Of a stretch of DNA of 30,775 nt, positions 8,068 through 17,221 are shown piece by piece. The first letter of the stretch is position 1. Each line of letters begins with the position of its first letter. Origin of the DNA: Leptospira saintgironsiae. GTDB lineage: Bacteria > Spirochaetota > Leptospiria > Leptospirales > Leptospiraceae. The DNA lies in assembly GCF_002811765.1 (NCBI RefSeq), contig NZ_NPDR01000015.1:1-30775 (forward strand), given 5' to 3'. Under the pieces are notes generated by a model. The model was given only the letters and a program-made list of their open reading frames with translations. It did not search any database and was not told the origin of the DNA. The translations under genes and the position numbers were made by a program.

Positions 8068-10044
8068 ATGAGATCATCTATCTTTCATTTACTAGTTCTC
8101 TTGGTTTTTATGGGATGTTCTCAAAAAACCGAGATCTATTCTCCACAAGCTAAAGATGGAATTTTAGATCTGAAAGATTGGGATAGAGATCGTTTTTCCA
8201 CTGTTGCCTTAGATGGAAATTGGGAATTTGCGGATGGGATCTTAGCTCCTGAAACTTTTACAAAAGATGGATTCATTTCTGTTCCCGGTGCCTGGAACTC
8301 ATTTATAAAAAATGGCAAACAACATGAGGGAGAAGGTCTCGGGACTTATAAACTCACAGTCCTACTGGACAAACCAGTAAAAGATCTGGCTTTTCAAATT
8401 GGAGATATTTCCACAGCATTCAAACTTTTTCTAAATGGCAAATTGCTGATCGAGAATGGGAAGATCGGAAATTCCAGAGAGGAAATGATTCCTTCTTATA
8501 AACATCCAATCGTTTTAATAAACGAAGAATCCAAAGAACTAAATCTCACCTTACAAATATCAAATTTTTATCATAGAACAGGCGGGCTTCGCAAATCTAT
8601 TAAGATTGGAGATACCTTAGCGGTTTTCGAAGAGAAAAAAAGACAGGTTGCTCTTGGTTGGGTAGTTTTTGGTGCTACATTCTTCATGGGTCTCTATCAT
8701 TTAATCCTATTCTTGATGAGAAGAGTGGATAAATCCGCTCTTTGGTTCGGATTATTCTGTGTAGATTTAAGTATCAGAGGATTTTTTACAGGATCAGTAT
8801 TTATATATGAGGTCACACCGGATTCTTTCTGGGTGTATATCCATAAACTGGATATTTTGACGTTTGTTTTGGCCCTTCCATTATTTTCGGTTTTCCTAAA
8901 AGCTGTATTTCCGGACGAAGAATTCCAATATTATTTTAATAATCTATTTATAGGAGTTAGCTCCGTATTTTTCATTCTAGTCCTTGTATTACCTTCTACG
9001 GAATATATGAACTATATTAGGATATTCCAAGCCTTCGTAGGAATAAGTGTTATTTACTTTTTCATAATGAATGCTATTTGCATTTTCAGGAAAAGAGAAG
9101 GCGCTATCCTATTTGCAATAGGCTCTCTTATACTTTTCGTAACCACATTAAACGATATTTTAAACCAAAGTTTAATCATAAAGGCAGAATATTTAGCAAG
9201 CTGGGGCCTTCTCGCATTCTTATTCTCTCAAACAGTAATGCTCTCAGTCAGATTTTCAAATGCATTCGTAAGACTGGAAGAACTCCAAAAATCATTGGAA
9301 CAAAAAGTGACAGAAAGAACGAAAGAATTAGAAGAAGCAAAACATATCGCAGAAGAGGCAAATTCACTCAAGGATACGTTCTTATCATTAGCGACCCATG
9401 ATCTAAGATCTCCAATTACAACGGTAATCGGTATCTTACATTTGATCAAAAACGATTATGAACAATTGGATGATAGATCCTTATTGGAATGGGTTGATAG
9501 AGCAGAATATACTTCTTCTCAGTCTTTAGAGATGATAGCAACACTCTTGGATCTTAATAGACTTAAATCAGGTTCCTTTCCTTTAGACAATAGTTTGATC
9601 TATGTTTATCCAGAAGTAGAGGGTGTATTAGCAAAACTTCTTCCTCAAGCAGATGCGAAAAAGATCAGTATCATAAATAAAATCCCAGATGACGTAAAAT
9701 TGAATGTGGACCGGGCCCTATTCGCTGAAATATTTATTAATCTAGTTTCCAATTCCATTAAGTTTTGCAGAGAGAATGATACAATCAGCATAGGATTTAC
9801 TAATGAGAAGAATGATTCGGAATTTTTTGTAGAAGATACTGGGATCGGGATACCAAAAGATATGATCCCGAATCTATTTTTGACCGAGATCAAATCCACT
9901 CGGCTAGGAACTAAAAATGAATCTGGAACTGGTTTAGGTCTACCTTTGGTTTATAGTATTATAAAAGCGTATAACGGAAAAATTTCAGTAGAATCCGAAG
10001 AAAAAAAAGGGAGCAAATTCACATTCTGCATTCCTATAGTTTAA
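8068..10044 (+). CDS. 7TM-DISM-type sensor histidine kinase, orphan
   Basis: This 658-residue membrane kinase probably senses an extracytoplasmic ligand and phosphorylates an unseen response regulator. The N-terminus has a lipobox-like FMGC (Cys17). A jelly-roll-like sensing domain follows (about 30-190), opening with LDGNWEF as in 7TMR-DISM extracellular domains. Seven hydrophobic helices occupy about 194-392, a coiled coil about 400-432, and HisKA carries phospho-acceptor His444 in LATHDLRSP. The ATPase domain has N-box Asn562, G1 EDTGIGIP (589-596) and G2 GTGLGLP (620-626). No receiver domain is fused and no response regulator gene is adjacent. Its stop codon overlaps that of the convergent recQ. 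Kinase assignment is secure; the ligand is unknown. Confidence 0.92.
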   Translation: MRSSIFHLLVLLVFMGCSQKTEIYSPQAKDGILDLKDWDRDRFSTVALDGNWEFADGILAPETFTKDGFISVPGAWNSFIKNGKQHEGEGLGTYKLTVLLDKPVKDLAFQIGDISTAFKLFLNGKLLIENGKIGNSREEMIPSYKHPIVLINEESKELNLTLQISNFYHRTGGLRKSIKIGDTLAVFEEKKRQVALGWVVFGATFFMGLYHLILFLMRRVDKSALWFGLFCVDLSIRGFFTGSVFIYEVTPDSFWVYIHKLDILTFVLALPLFSVFLKAVFPDEEFQYYFNNLFIGVSSVFFILVLVLPSTEYMNYIRIFQAFVGISVIYFFIMNAICIFRKREGAILFAIGSLILFVTTLNDILNQSLIIKAEYLASWGLLAFLFSQTVMLSVRFSNAFVRLEELQKSLEQKVTERTKELEEAKHIAEEANSLKDTFLSLATHDLRSPITTVIGILHLIKNDYEQLDDRSLLEWVDRAEYTSSQSLEMIATLLDLNRLKSGSFPLDNSLIYVYPEVEGVLAKLLPQADAKKISIINKIPDDVKLNVDRALFAEIFINLVSNSIKFCRENDTISIGFTNEKNDSEFFVEDTGIGIPKDMIPNLFLTEIKSTRLGTKNESGTGLGLPLVYSIIKAYNGKISVESEEKKGSKFTFCIPIV

Positions 10045-11477
10045 GTTTTAGAACAAATATCACAATTTTCGCAAGAATGAAAATTAGCACCGAAATATTC
10101 GTATAAAAATTCCCTTCTACATTTCTCAGATTTTAAATACATAAGCATCTGATATAAACGATTTAAACTCGCCTTCTTTCTTTCTTCCAAAATTTTCGGG
10201 TCTGTTAAAACGTCTGGCAATTCTCCTCGTAAAACAAGAGACTTTCTTTCCAGATCTCCTGAAGTAACTCCATGCCTTTCGAAAAGATTGAGAACAGTCT
10301 GTAAACGATGGTCTCCTCTATTCTTATGCACTACCATTGCTTGGAGCTCTTCGTATTCGAGAGAAGAAAGTTTTTCTCCCACAGACTTAAAGACACGATG
10401 TACTCGGATCATAAAATTCTCGTCTGGGTTCTGCCATTCGATAAAATCCATAAGAACAGATAAGTCGTCTTGGTTATAAAATAAAAGACAGTCGGAAGGA
10501 TTGCCATCTCGTCCCGCTCTTCCTATCTCCTGGTAATAAGATTCCAAAGAAGAAGGTAGTTCTGCATGAATGATTGTGCGAATATTTGCCTTATCAACTC
10601 CCATCCCAAATGCATTCGTAGCTAAAAGCAAAGTATTCTTTGAATTTAGAAAATCGTTTTGGATCCTTCTTCTTTTATCAGAAGGTAATAGTCCGTGATA
10701 CACTCTATACCGGATCTTCTCTATATCCAAAAGTTCGGAAAAACTTTCTATATTTTTGATCAGGTTAAAGTATACGATCGTATTTCCCTTCAAATTTTTC
10801 AGGTATGAGATGAGTTCCTTTGCCTTAGAAACAGAATCTACAAAAGTTCTAACTTCTAAATATAGATTCGGTCTAGAAATTCCTTCGTTATAAACCTGAA
10901 TGTCTGATTCAGATAATCCAATCTGTTTAACTATATCTTTTCGGATTTCTTTTGTCGCTGTGGCGGTCAAAGCAATAATCCTAGGATATTTTAAGATCTT
11001 TCTGAATTCTGAAATTTTAGTATAATCTGGCCTGAAGTCATGTCCCCATTGGCTGATACAATGAGCCTCGTCTACCACCAATAAAGAAACTTTTCTAGTC
11101 TTGAAAATTTCTAAAAAGTGAAATTTACGGAATCTCTCTGGAGAAACATAAAGGATCTTATATTTTCCATTCTTTAAGTTTTCATAACGAAGATTACGTT
11201 CTTCTTTTGAGATCGAAGAATTTATAAATTCAGCATCTATCCCCAAAGATTTTAATTTATCTACTTGGTCTTGCATAAGAGCAATCAATGGAGAAATTAC
11301 GACAGTCAATTCTTCCAAGGCCAAGGCAGGCAATTGGTAACATAAAGATTTGCCCATACCAGTAGGCATAATCACTAGGCAGTTTTTGCCTTCTAAGACA
11401 TCTCTAATAATTTTTTCTTGAGAGGATCTGAATTCGGAGACTCCGAATATCTTTTTTAATTCTTGTAGATCGGGCAT
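10041..11477 (-). CDS. recQ: RecQ-type ATP-dependent DNA helicase, short form
   Basis: This is a 3'-to-5' superfamily 2 DNA helicase of the RecQ family, acting in recombination and repair. Motifs in order are FRSSQEKII (motif 0), Walker A MPTGMGKS, SPLIALMQDQV, the DEAH box with the RecQ loop in DEAHCISQWGHDFRPDY, TATAT, and ATNAFGMGVDK with the YYQEIGRAGRDG motif VI. A zinc site is formed by Cys453, Cys469, Cys472 and Cys475 at the extreme C-terminus. The protein ends there, so the winged-helix and HRDC domains of the 600-residue E. coli enzyme are missing; short RecQs (RecS-like) exist in other bacteria. The last four bases overlap the stop of the convergent kinase gene. Confidence 0.93.
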   Translation of the reverse strand: MPDLQELKKIFGVSEFRSSQEKIIRDVLEGKNCLVIMPTGMGKSLCYQLPALALEELTVVISPLIALMQDQVDKLKSLGIDAEFINSSISKEERNLRYENLKNGKYKILYVSPERFRKFHFLEIFKTRKVSLLVVDEAHCISQWGHDFRPDYTKISEFRKILKYPRIIALTATATKEIRKDIVKQIGLSESDIQVYNEGISRPNLYLEVRTFVDSVSKAKELISYLKNLKGNTIVYFNLIKNIESFSELLDIEKIRYRVYHGLLPSDKRRRIQNDFLNSKNTLLLATNAFGMGVDKANIRTIIHAELPSSLESYYQEIGRAGRDGNPSDCLLFYNQDDLSVLMDFIEWQNPDENFMIRVHRVFKSVGEKLSSLEYEELQAMVVHKNRGDHRLQTVLNLFERHGVTSGDLERKSLVLRGELPDVLTDPKILEERKKASLNRLYQMLMYLKSEKCRREFLYEYFGANFHSCENCDICSKT

Positions 11478-11544
11478 TCGGACTCACTCCGTTCTAGATT
11501 CGATCCAGTTTTTGCCAATCCGGTTTTTAAATTTCTTTAAGTAA

Positions 11545-11574
11545 TAAAAAAGCCCCCGTCTTACGACGAGGGCT
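11545..11574 (-). terminator. Intrinsic terminator of the TSP1 lipoprotein gene
   Basis: The arms AGCCCCCGTC and GACGAGGGCT (11551-11574) pair around a TTAC loop with one mismatch. The minus strand then reads a run of six T residues (11545-11550). It lies 38 bp past the lipoprotein stop codon. Confidence 0.85.
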
Positions 11575-11612
11575 TGAAATACATCCTGAAATTAAAGATT
11601 ACGACTTACTAA

Positions 11613-14600
11613 CTACGGATTCTCCGTACAAGTAATCGTAATACTTCGATTTTGAAGTAATGTATGAGAAATACAATAATTCTCCACTGGAGGAGGATTA
11701 TTCGTAGGATAATAATAAGTCGCCGAAGTTCCTGTTAGCGAAAGATTATAGTAGGAAGTTGGATTATAATTTTTATCATCCCTTGGAATCAGTCCACAAG
11801 CCCAGCCTTCTCCGAAATAATCAAATACCACTCTCCTATAATATCCAGGGAATGTACTCGAAGTATTTCTCGAGAATCCTGTAGGACAACTTATACTCGG
11901 AGTTGTACCATTATCATTAGCCATATAAACCGAAGTTGCACAATTGTGCAGATTACAACCTTGGGTCTCTACTGCAGAACCTGCACAACCTTGAGTAGGA
12001 TCTAAACAAATCCTAGATCTAGATTGATTACCCGGCCCACATTTGGTACTACAAGTTCCCCAACTACTGAATGTCCCCCAACCAGAAGTTCCTTCCAAAG
12101 TTTTTGCACTCAGAGTTCCACTCCATGGGCTTTTGTTTCCAACATCGTCATAAGCAACTATACAGAAATTATAAACTGTATTCTGTAATAAGCCTCCAAT
12201 GATAAAAGAAACTGCCTGACCCGGAACGTAATTGTCCAAGTTCGGATAACGTGAATCTACCGCAGCATCACATTCTAAACTGTTAGTAATTGGAGAAAGA
12301 GATATACCGATCTTGTAGCTCGATACAGGTCCGACCATTCCGTCATCCCCTACATTGTACCAATTCAATTGGATCTGATCTAAAGAAACTGTAGCGGCGG
12401 ATCTACTCGAAACAGGATCTGGAACTATACTGTCCAAGTCCTTAGCAGAGATTTGGATTGAATCTATTCCTGTCCTTGCTCCACCAAAACAGGTTCCTGC
12501 GTCGTCTCTAAAGGATAATTCGAGTAAATAATTTCCAGGAATATCCGGAACGAAGGAAGCGGACAATTGGTTCCCGTTGGAAATATTTGAATCCAGTAAT
12601 GCAGAACCTACCGGTCTAGTAATAAATCTCCATTGGTAAGAATAATTGGATACATTCGCTCCGCAAATTCCTTTGTCAGGATCTGAAGAGTTTGTTCCAT
12701 TCAAGTTCACGACTTGAGAAATCATTCTATCTAATTGATCCGGTCCTGCGTCCACGATAGGAGCTTTATTACTCATGCGTGTTCTTGTAGAAACAGTTCC
12801 GTTCCAACTACTACGATTACTTACTTCGTCGTATGCTCTCACGCAGAAATAATATCTGGTATCTTCCGAAAGATCGTTTACTCTAAATGTAATCGCGGAT
12901 CCGGAAGTAATTCCAAATAACGCATTCGGAATAGAGACAGCTCCATCACAATCATTATCCGTATTGATCACATTCGTAGATTTACGAATATCATACGCAG
13001 CAGCAATGCCGGTATTATTATCATCTCCTACAGCAGTCCAAGTTAAGTCCACTGAAGTTTCGTTTACAGTAACTGCATTTAAGTTGGTGATATTTCCTGG
13101 ACGAGTTAAGTCAGGAGTAGCCGGAGTTGTTGCTTGAACAGTTCCTGTCCAAGAACTTCTATTCCCATTCCAATCGAATGCACGAATACAATAATAGTAA
13201 GTGTTATTCGGAGAATGTCCATTGATATCCAATACTTCAGGTAAACCTGAATTTTTAGGTATTAAAGAATGTGCGATCGCAGGTGCAGAATCACACTGAA
13301 GATTATTAGTGATTGCAGTAGCCGCCCTTCTAATCTCATACGCAGCAGCACGACCGGAACCGCTATCATTACCTGGAGCAGTCCAACGAAGCCTTACTTG
13401 TGTGAATGTCATAGCAGTCGCAGTCAAGTCAGAGATAGAACTTGGAGCAACGGAATCCACTACGGTTACTTTTGTAGTAGTAGTGATACTTCCGATACTT
13501 GCAGTCACTCCAGCAAGTCCTGGAGCATTCGCATGTAATGTAGAATTTGTTAAAGTACCAACAGGAACTCCACTAACTGCATTTCCAGTAACTACTAAAT
13601 TCGGACGAACAAAACGAGGCTGACCGGCAAAAGTTGCAGATGCAGCAAATGTAACATTCTCCCCCACATCCATTTTCAGAACAGAAGGTATCAAAGTTAA
13701 ACTATCGATAGGAGGATTGGCTTCTGCATTCGGAGTCTTATCTGCGATATTCGGAATACCATCCCCGTCAGAATCAGGAAATAAAGCTGCAGTTGGAGAA
13801 GTAGCGCTACGTGGATTAAAACCGTTATCCACTTCCCAAGCATCCAGATATCCGTCGTTATCTTGGTCTGTTTTAAATCCGAAAGTATAAGTAGAATTCG
13901 CAGCGTCTACCGGATATCTAAAAGGATCTGTAGTCGGATGAGTTGAATTATTTCCATAAGAATCCACCGCTAAGACCTGCATCTGGATTCCGCCTTCGAA
14001 CATAGCCTCATACGGAATATTCGCGCTGTACCAGTTACCTGATTCGGGAGTCATAGGAATAGCAACAAGACTATTGCCGACAGTTCCGGTAAGAAGATAT
14101 ACCTGCATAGGATCTCCATCCGGTTCTATCACTCTAGTTCTTACCATATAAGGTAAATAAGAACAATTCGGTTTAAAATAATAGAATGCTCCCATTACAT
14201 TCGGAGCATTATTTCCTGCTGGAGGAGTTCCCCCTCCGAATACGGAAAATGTACGAGTAGTAATAGTAATTTTATCACCATTAATTGACGTTCTTCCAGC
14301 GTTCCAACCTCCAGTAATTCTTCCTGAATTATTGTCCTCAGGAGTCTGGCTTACCACAAAACCTTGGGACTTCTTCTTATTTAAATTCAAAGAATTTAAT
14401 TTATCGGAATCTAATGTGATTGTAACGATAACATCTTTCTTAAATCGATATGAAGGAGTTATTTCATACAAAGGAGTTGTAGGAAAATAACCTTGAGGAA
14501 GAGCGTTTGATGGAGGGTCATATTTAGTGATCTCAAAAGATTCTTCTCCATCCATAGCACCTTCTGGAATGAAAACGCTAAAAAGACCATCTGTAGATTG

Positions 14601-14780
14601 TAAGGTGGTCCCACTAGGCCCGGACTTTCCGCTACCTGCAAATATTCCTGCCTTTTCCAAGGACAAGAAAGATAAATTGGATTTTTCATCCCATCCAGCA
14701 ATTTTGTTTATCATTTGGCAGCCCGCAAGGAAGCCTGTTACAGCTAACGCGAGCCCTACCGAGCGAATTAGATTACGCAT
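11613..14780 (-). CDS. Large multidomain surface lipoprotein with TSP3-like, FnIII, PKD-like and TSP1 domains
   Basis: The ATG at 14780 is chosen: AGGAG lies 7-8 nt upstream and a lipoprotein signal (lipobox FLAGC, Cys21) starts there. The 1055-residue protein (numbering from this Met) has a ZU5-like segment (about 55-126). Asp-rich repeats DQDNDGYLDAWE and DSDGDGIPNIADK (305-348) resemble thrombospondin type 3 or bacterial calcium repeats. Fibronectin III domains follow at about 447-551 and 560-667, each with a YYYC/YYFC-IRAFD core and a following NRSSW. A PKD-like domain (672-779, APIVDAGPDQ start) and a third FnIII (786-895) come next. A TSP1 domain with six cysteines occupies 899-947, followed by a Cys-containing tail of about 100 residues. 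It should sit on the cell surface or periplasmic face and looks adhesive; function is inferred. A promoter is visible upstream and a strong terminator downstream, so it is monocistronic. Confidence 0.88.
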   Translation of the reverse strand: MRNLIRSVGLALAVTGFLAGCQMINKIAGWDEKSNLSFLSLEKAGIFAGSGKSGPSGTTLQSTDGLFSVFIPEGAMDGEESFEITKYDPPSNALPQGYFPTTPLYEITPSYRFKKDVIVTITLDSDKLNSLNLNKKKSQGFVVSQTPEDNNSGRITGGWNAGRTSINGDKITITTRTFSVFGGGTPPAGNNAPNVMGAFYYFKPNCSYLPYMVRTRVIEPDGDPMQVYLLTGTVGNSLVAIPMTPESGNWYSANIPYEAMFEGGIQMQVLAVDSYGNNSTHPTTDPFRYPVDAANSTYTFGFKTDQDNDGYLDAWEVDNGFNPRSATSPTAALFPDSDGDGIPNIADKTPNAEANPPIDSLTLIPSVLKMDVGENVTFAASATFAGQPRFVRPNLVVTGNAVSGVPVGTLTNSTLHANAPGLAGVTASIGSITTTTKVTVVDSVAPSSISDLTATAMTFTQVRLRWTAPGNDSGSGRAAAYEIRRAATAITNNLQCDSAPAIAHSLIPKNSGLPEVLDINGHSPNNTYYYCIRAFDWNGNRSSWTGTVQATTPATPDLTRPGNITNLNAVTVNETSVDLTWTAVGDDNNTGIAAAYDIRKSTNVINTDNDCDGAVSIPNALFGITSGSAITFRVNDLSEDTRYYFCVRAYDEVSNRSSWNGTVSTRTRMSNKAPIVDAGPDQLDRMISQVVNLNGTNSSDPDKGICGANVSNYSYQWRFITRPVGSALLDSNISNGNQLSASFVPDIPGNYLLELSFRDDAGTCFGGARTGIDSIQISAKDLDSIVPDPVSSRSAATVSLDQIQLNWYNVGDDGMVGPVSSYKIGISLSPITNSLECDAAVDSRYPNLDNYVPGQAVSFIIGGLLQNTVYNFCIVAYDDVGNKSPWSGTLSAKTLEGTSGWGTFSSWGTCSTKCGPGNQSRSRICLDPTQGCAGSAVETQGCNLHNCATSVYMANDNGTTPSISCPTGFSRNTSSTFPGYYRRVVFDYFGEGWACGLIPRDDKNYNPTSYYNLSLTGTSATYYYPTNNPPPVENYCISHTLLQNRSITITCTENP

Positions 14781-14833
14781 CTTAGTTCTCCTAATCTGAA
14801 ATTTCACTTAACGTTAATTTTTCGATTTTGAAG

Positions 14834-14864
14834 AATATAACCCAAACGGATTAAGATCCGTCAA
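14834..14864 (-). promoter_or_regulatory. Promoter with internal dyad upstream of the TSP1 lipoprotein
   Basis: On the minus strand TTGACG (14859-14864) is followed after 17-19 bp by an AT-rich GTTATATT (14834-14841) that can serve as -10. The spacer contains the inverted repeat ACGGAT-TAAG-ATCCGT (14846-14861), a plausible operator. The resulting leader would be about 50 nt. Confidence 0.5.
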
Positions 14865-14956
14865 CTGGAGAAAAATTTTTTACCAATTTGAGCTAAAATT
14901 TGGGAAAAATTGATTAATCATGGAACTTTCTTCCAAACTTTTTACCCCGTTTTGGA

Positions 14957-14962
14957 TATAAT
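14957..14962 (+). promoter_or_regulatory. -10 box upstream of the DUF2834-like gene
   Basis: A perfect TATAAT lies about 66 bp before the ATG at 15028. No convincing -35 is seen at 16-18 bp upstream, so confidence is limited. Confidence 0.35.
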
Positions 14963-15027
14963 TTATTGTAGCGCTCTCTACAGAATTCGTTACTCTTTGC
15001 TATTAAACTTTCAACCAAGAGAACAAA

Positions 15028-15351
15028 ATGAATCTTTCAACATTTAAAAATCTTCTGATCATTCTAGGGTCTGTGTTTACCGCTGGCTTTCTATATTTGG
15101 TGCTCCCACCTTTATCACAAAACTTCGATGTGATCGGTGCATTTTTAGGAGGATTCGTAAATCCATTCTCCAGCGCTTATGCATTAGATATAATTTTTAC
15201 CTGGCTCGTTCTCGCCGCTTGGATCATATACGATGCAAAAACAAAAGGGATCAAAAACGGATGGATCGCACTTTTACTCGGTGTGGTTCCTGGTGTAGCA
15301 GTTGGAGCTGCTTATTATATTTATCTAAGAGAAAAACAAAGTCGTAACTGA
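15028..15351 (+). CDS. DUF2834-like small integral membrane protein
   Basis: The 107-residue protein has three hydrophobic helices (about 8-28, 49-67 and 76-98) and little else. The pattern DVIGAFLGGFVNPFSSAYA, followed by a second helix with TWLVLAAWIIYDA and a third with GWIALLLGVVPGVAVGAAYY, matches what I recall of the DUF2834 family, whose function is unknown. The ribosome site is weak (AAGAGAA). It is separated from the following ABC transporter by a hairpin, so it is probably its own unit. Confidence 0.7.
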   Translation: MNLSTFKNLLIILGSVFTAGFLYLVLPPLSQNFDVIGAFLGGFVNPFSSAYALDIIFTWLVLAAWIIYDAKTKGIKNGWIALLLGVVPGVAVGAAYYIYLREKQSRN

Positions 15352-15372
15352 TCTTTGTAGGAATTCCAACAT

Positions 15373-15397
15373 TCGGTTTCCTCTTATTGGAAACCGA
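15373..15397 (+). terminator. Hairpin after the DUF2834-like gene
   Basis: The arms TCGGTTTCC and GGAAACCGA form a perfect 9-bp stem around a 7-nt loop, 21 bp after the stop. The following sequence CCTATTTCC has only a short T stretch, so termination efficiency is uncertain. Confidence 0.5.
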
Positions 15398-15513
15398 CCT
15401 ATTTCCAGAAACCTACAAAACCATTCTATCTTCTAAAATTGGTGTGTGCCAATCAAACTGAGTTTTGTATTTTGGATAATCTTCTAATTTATTGAACGGT
15501 TTGAAGGAATCGT

Positions 15514-16449
15514 ATGAACTCCAAGTCTCCCATTGTTTCTATCCAAAATCTCTCCAAATCCTATTCTAACGGATTCCAAGCCTTAAAAAACATAAACTTG
15601 GAAATTGAAAAAGGAGAGATCATCGCTCTTTTAGGTCCGAATGGCGCAGGAAAAACCACGCTGATCTCGATTATCTGCGGGATAGTCAATCCGACCTCCG
15701 GTTCCGTTTCTGTAGGTGGTTACGATATCATCAAAGATTATAGAAAAACCAGATCTATGATCGGCCTTGTTCCACAAGAGCTTACAGTTCATTCATTCGA
15801 ATCGGTTTCGACCACTGTAAATTTTAGTAGAGGCCTATTCGGAAAATCACCTAACAAAGAGTATATTGATGAACTTCTGAAATCCCTCTCCCTTTTGGAG
15901 AAAAAAGAGCAGATGATCATGACTTTATCCGGCGGGATGAAAAGAAGGGTGCTGATCGCAAAAGCATTATCTCATGAACCATTAGTTCTGTTTTTAGATG
16001 AACCGAGTGCCGGCGTGGATGTAGAACTCAGAAAAGATATGTGGAATGTAGTGAGAGCCCTTAGAGACAAGGGTGTTACTATTATTCTCACTACACATTA
16101 TATTGAAGAAGCAGAAGAGATCGCAGACAGAGTCGGCATCATGAACAAAGGTGAATTGGTACTTGTCGAAAAGAAAACCGAACTCATGCATAAGTTAGGA
16201 AAAAAACAGATGATATTGGATCTTGTTTCTCCACTCCAAAGTCTGCCTAATAATTTTAACGGTTATGAACTGGAATTAAAGAACGAAGGAAAACAATTGT
16301 TATACACCTACGATGGCCAGGAAAAACAAACCGGTATCGCAAGCTTCTTGGAACAATTGAAAAAATCAGGAATTGAATTCAGAGATCTGAATACCACCCA
16401 AAGCAGTTTGGAAGAAATTTTCGTACAATTAGTGAAGGAATCCAAATGA
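15514..16449 (+). CDS. ABC-2 type exporter, ATP-binding subunit
   Basis: This 311-residue ATPase of the DrrA/NodI-like class powers a small exporter with the permease encoded next. Motifs are Walker [10 protein letters not shown] (41-49), signature LSGGMKRR (138-145), Walker [14 protein letters not shown] (157-169) and an H-loop in [11 protein letters not shown]. About 90 residues follow the ATPase core, ending in LEEIFVQLV, as is usual in this class. GAAGGAA precedes the ATG at good spacing. The stop overlaps the permease start (ATGA). The substrate is unknown; drugs, lipids or polysaccharides are all exported by relatives. Confidence 0.93.
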   Translation: MNSKSPIVSIQNLSKSYSNGFQALKNINLEIEKGEIIALLGPNGAGKTTLISIICGIVNPTSGSVSVGGYDIIKDYRKTRSMIGLVPQELTVHSFESVSTTVNFSRGLFGKSPNKEYIDELLKSLSLLEKKEQMIMTLSGGMKRRVLIAKALSHEPLVLFLDEPSAGVDVELRKDMWNVVRALRDKGVTIILTTHYIEEAEEIADRVGIMNKGELVLVEKKTELMHKLGKKQMILDLVSPLQSLPNNFNGYELELKNEGKQLLYTYDGQEKQTGIASFLEQLKKSGIEFRDLNTTQSSLEEIFVQLVKESK

Positions 16450-17207
16450 ATCTGAACGCAATCAAGGCCATCTATTTTTTCGAAATGGCAAGAACAAGAA
16501 GGACATTGATGCAAAGTATTGCCTCACCAGTTCTTTCTACTTCTTTGTATTTTATCGTTTTCGGTTCTGCGATAGGATCCAGGATACAAGAAGTAAATGG
16601 AGTATCTTACGGTTCTTTTATTGTGCCTGGACTTGTTATGCTGTCTCTATTGACTGAAAGTATTTCTAACGCATCCTTCGGGATCTATTTCCCTAAATTT
16701 ACAGGAACAATTTACGAAATTTTATCTGCCCCTGTTTCCAGCATGGAAGCAGTGATCGGTTTCGTAGGAGCAGCTGCAACCAAGTCTTTGATCTTAGGTT
16801 CCATTATGCTTGCTACAGCTTCCTTGTTTGTAGAAATTAAGATCGCTCATCCATTCTTAATGGTGTTCTTCTTGATATTAACTTGTGTTTCTTTTAGTCT
16901 ATTCGGGTTTATCATAGGAATTTGGGCGGACAATTTCGAAAAACTACAAGTGATCCCAATGCTTGTAATCACTCCTTTGGTTTTTTTGGGGGGAAGTTTT
17001 TATTCTGCAAGTATGCTCCCTCCATTTTGGCAAACAGTGACTCTATTTAACCCGATCTTATATCTGGTGAGTGGATTCAGATGGAGTTTTTACGAGATCG
17101 GAGATGTAAGTCTTGAGATAAGTTTAGCTATGATATCGCTCTTCTTGATTTCTTGTCTATGCGTTGTCGCTTGGATGTTCAAGACAGGATATCATATTAA
17201 GAAATAA
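16446..17207 (+). CDS. ABC-2 type exporter, permease subunit
   Basis: The 253-residue membrane protein has six hydrophobic segments and the ABC2 membrane-domain pattern: a cytoplasmic N-terminal helix, [21 protein letters not shown], the central ISAPVSS-like segment (here [12 protein letters not shown]), and [16 protein letters not shown] before the final helices. It pairs with the preceding ATPase, whose stop codon it overlaps by 4 nt. The length and helix order match the two-gene DrrAB/NodIJ arrangement, with one permease gene acting as a homodimer. Confidence 0.92.
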   Translation: MNLNAIKAIYFFEMARTRRTLMQSIASPVLSTSLYFIVFGSAIGSRIQEVNGVSYGSFIVPGLVMLSLLTESISNASFGIYFPKFTGTIYEILSAPVSSMEAVIGFVGAAATKSLILGSIMLATASLFVEIKIAHPFLMVFFLILTCVSFSLFGFIIGIWADNFEKLQVIPMLVITPLVFLGGSFYSASMLPPFWQTVTLFNPILYLVSGFRWSFYEIGDVSLEISLAMISLFLISCLCVVAWMFKTGYHIKK

Positions 17208-17221
17208 TACAATACTTACTC

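Noticed and set aside
13269..13623. Two plus-strand open frames inside the TSP1 lipoprotein gene
   Set aside because: Both are antisense to a clear multidomain coding sequence and show low-complexity Ser/Thr/Val composition without domain motifs.
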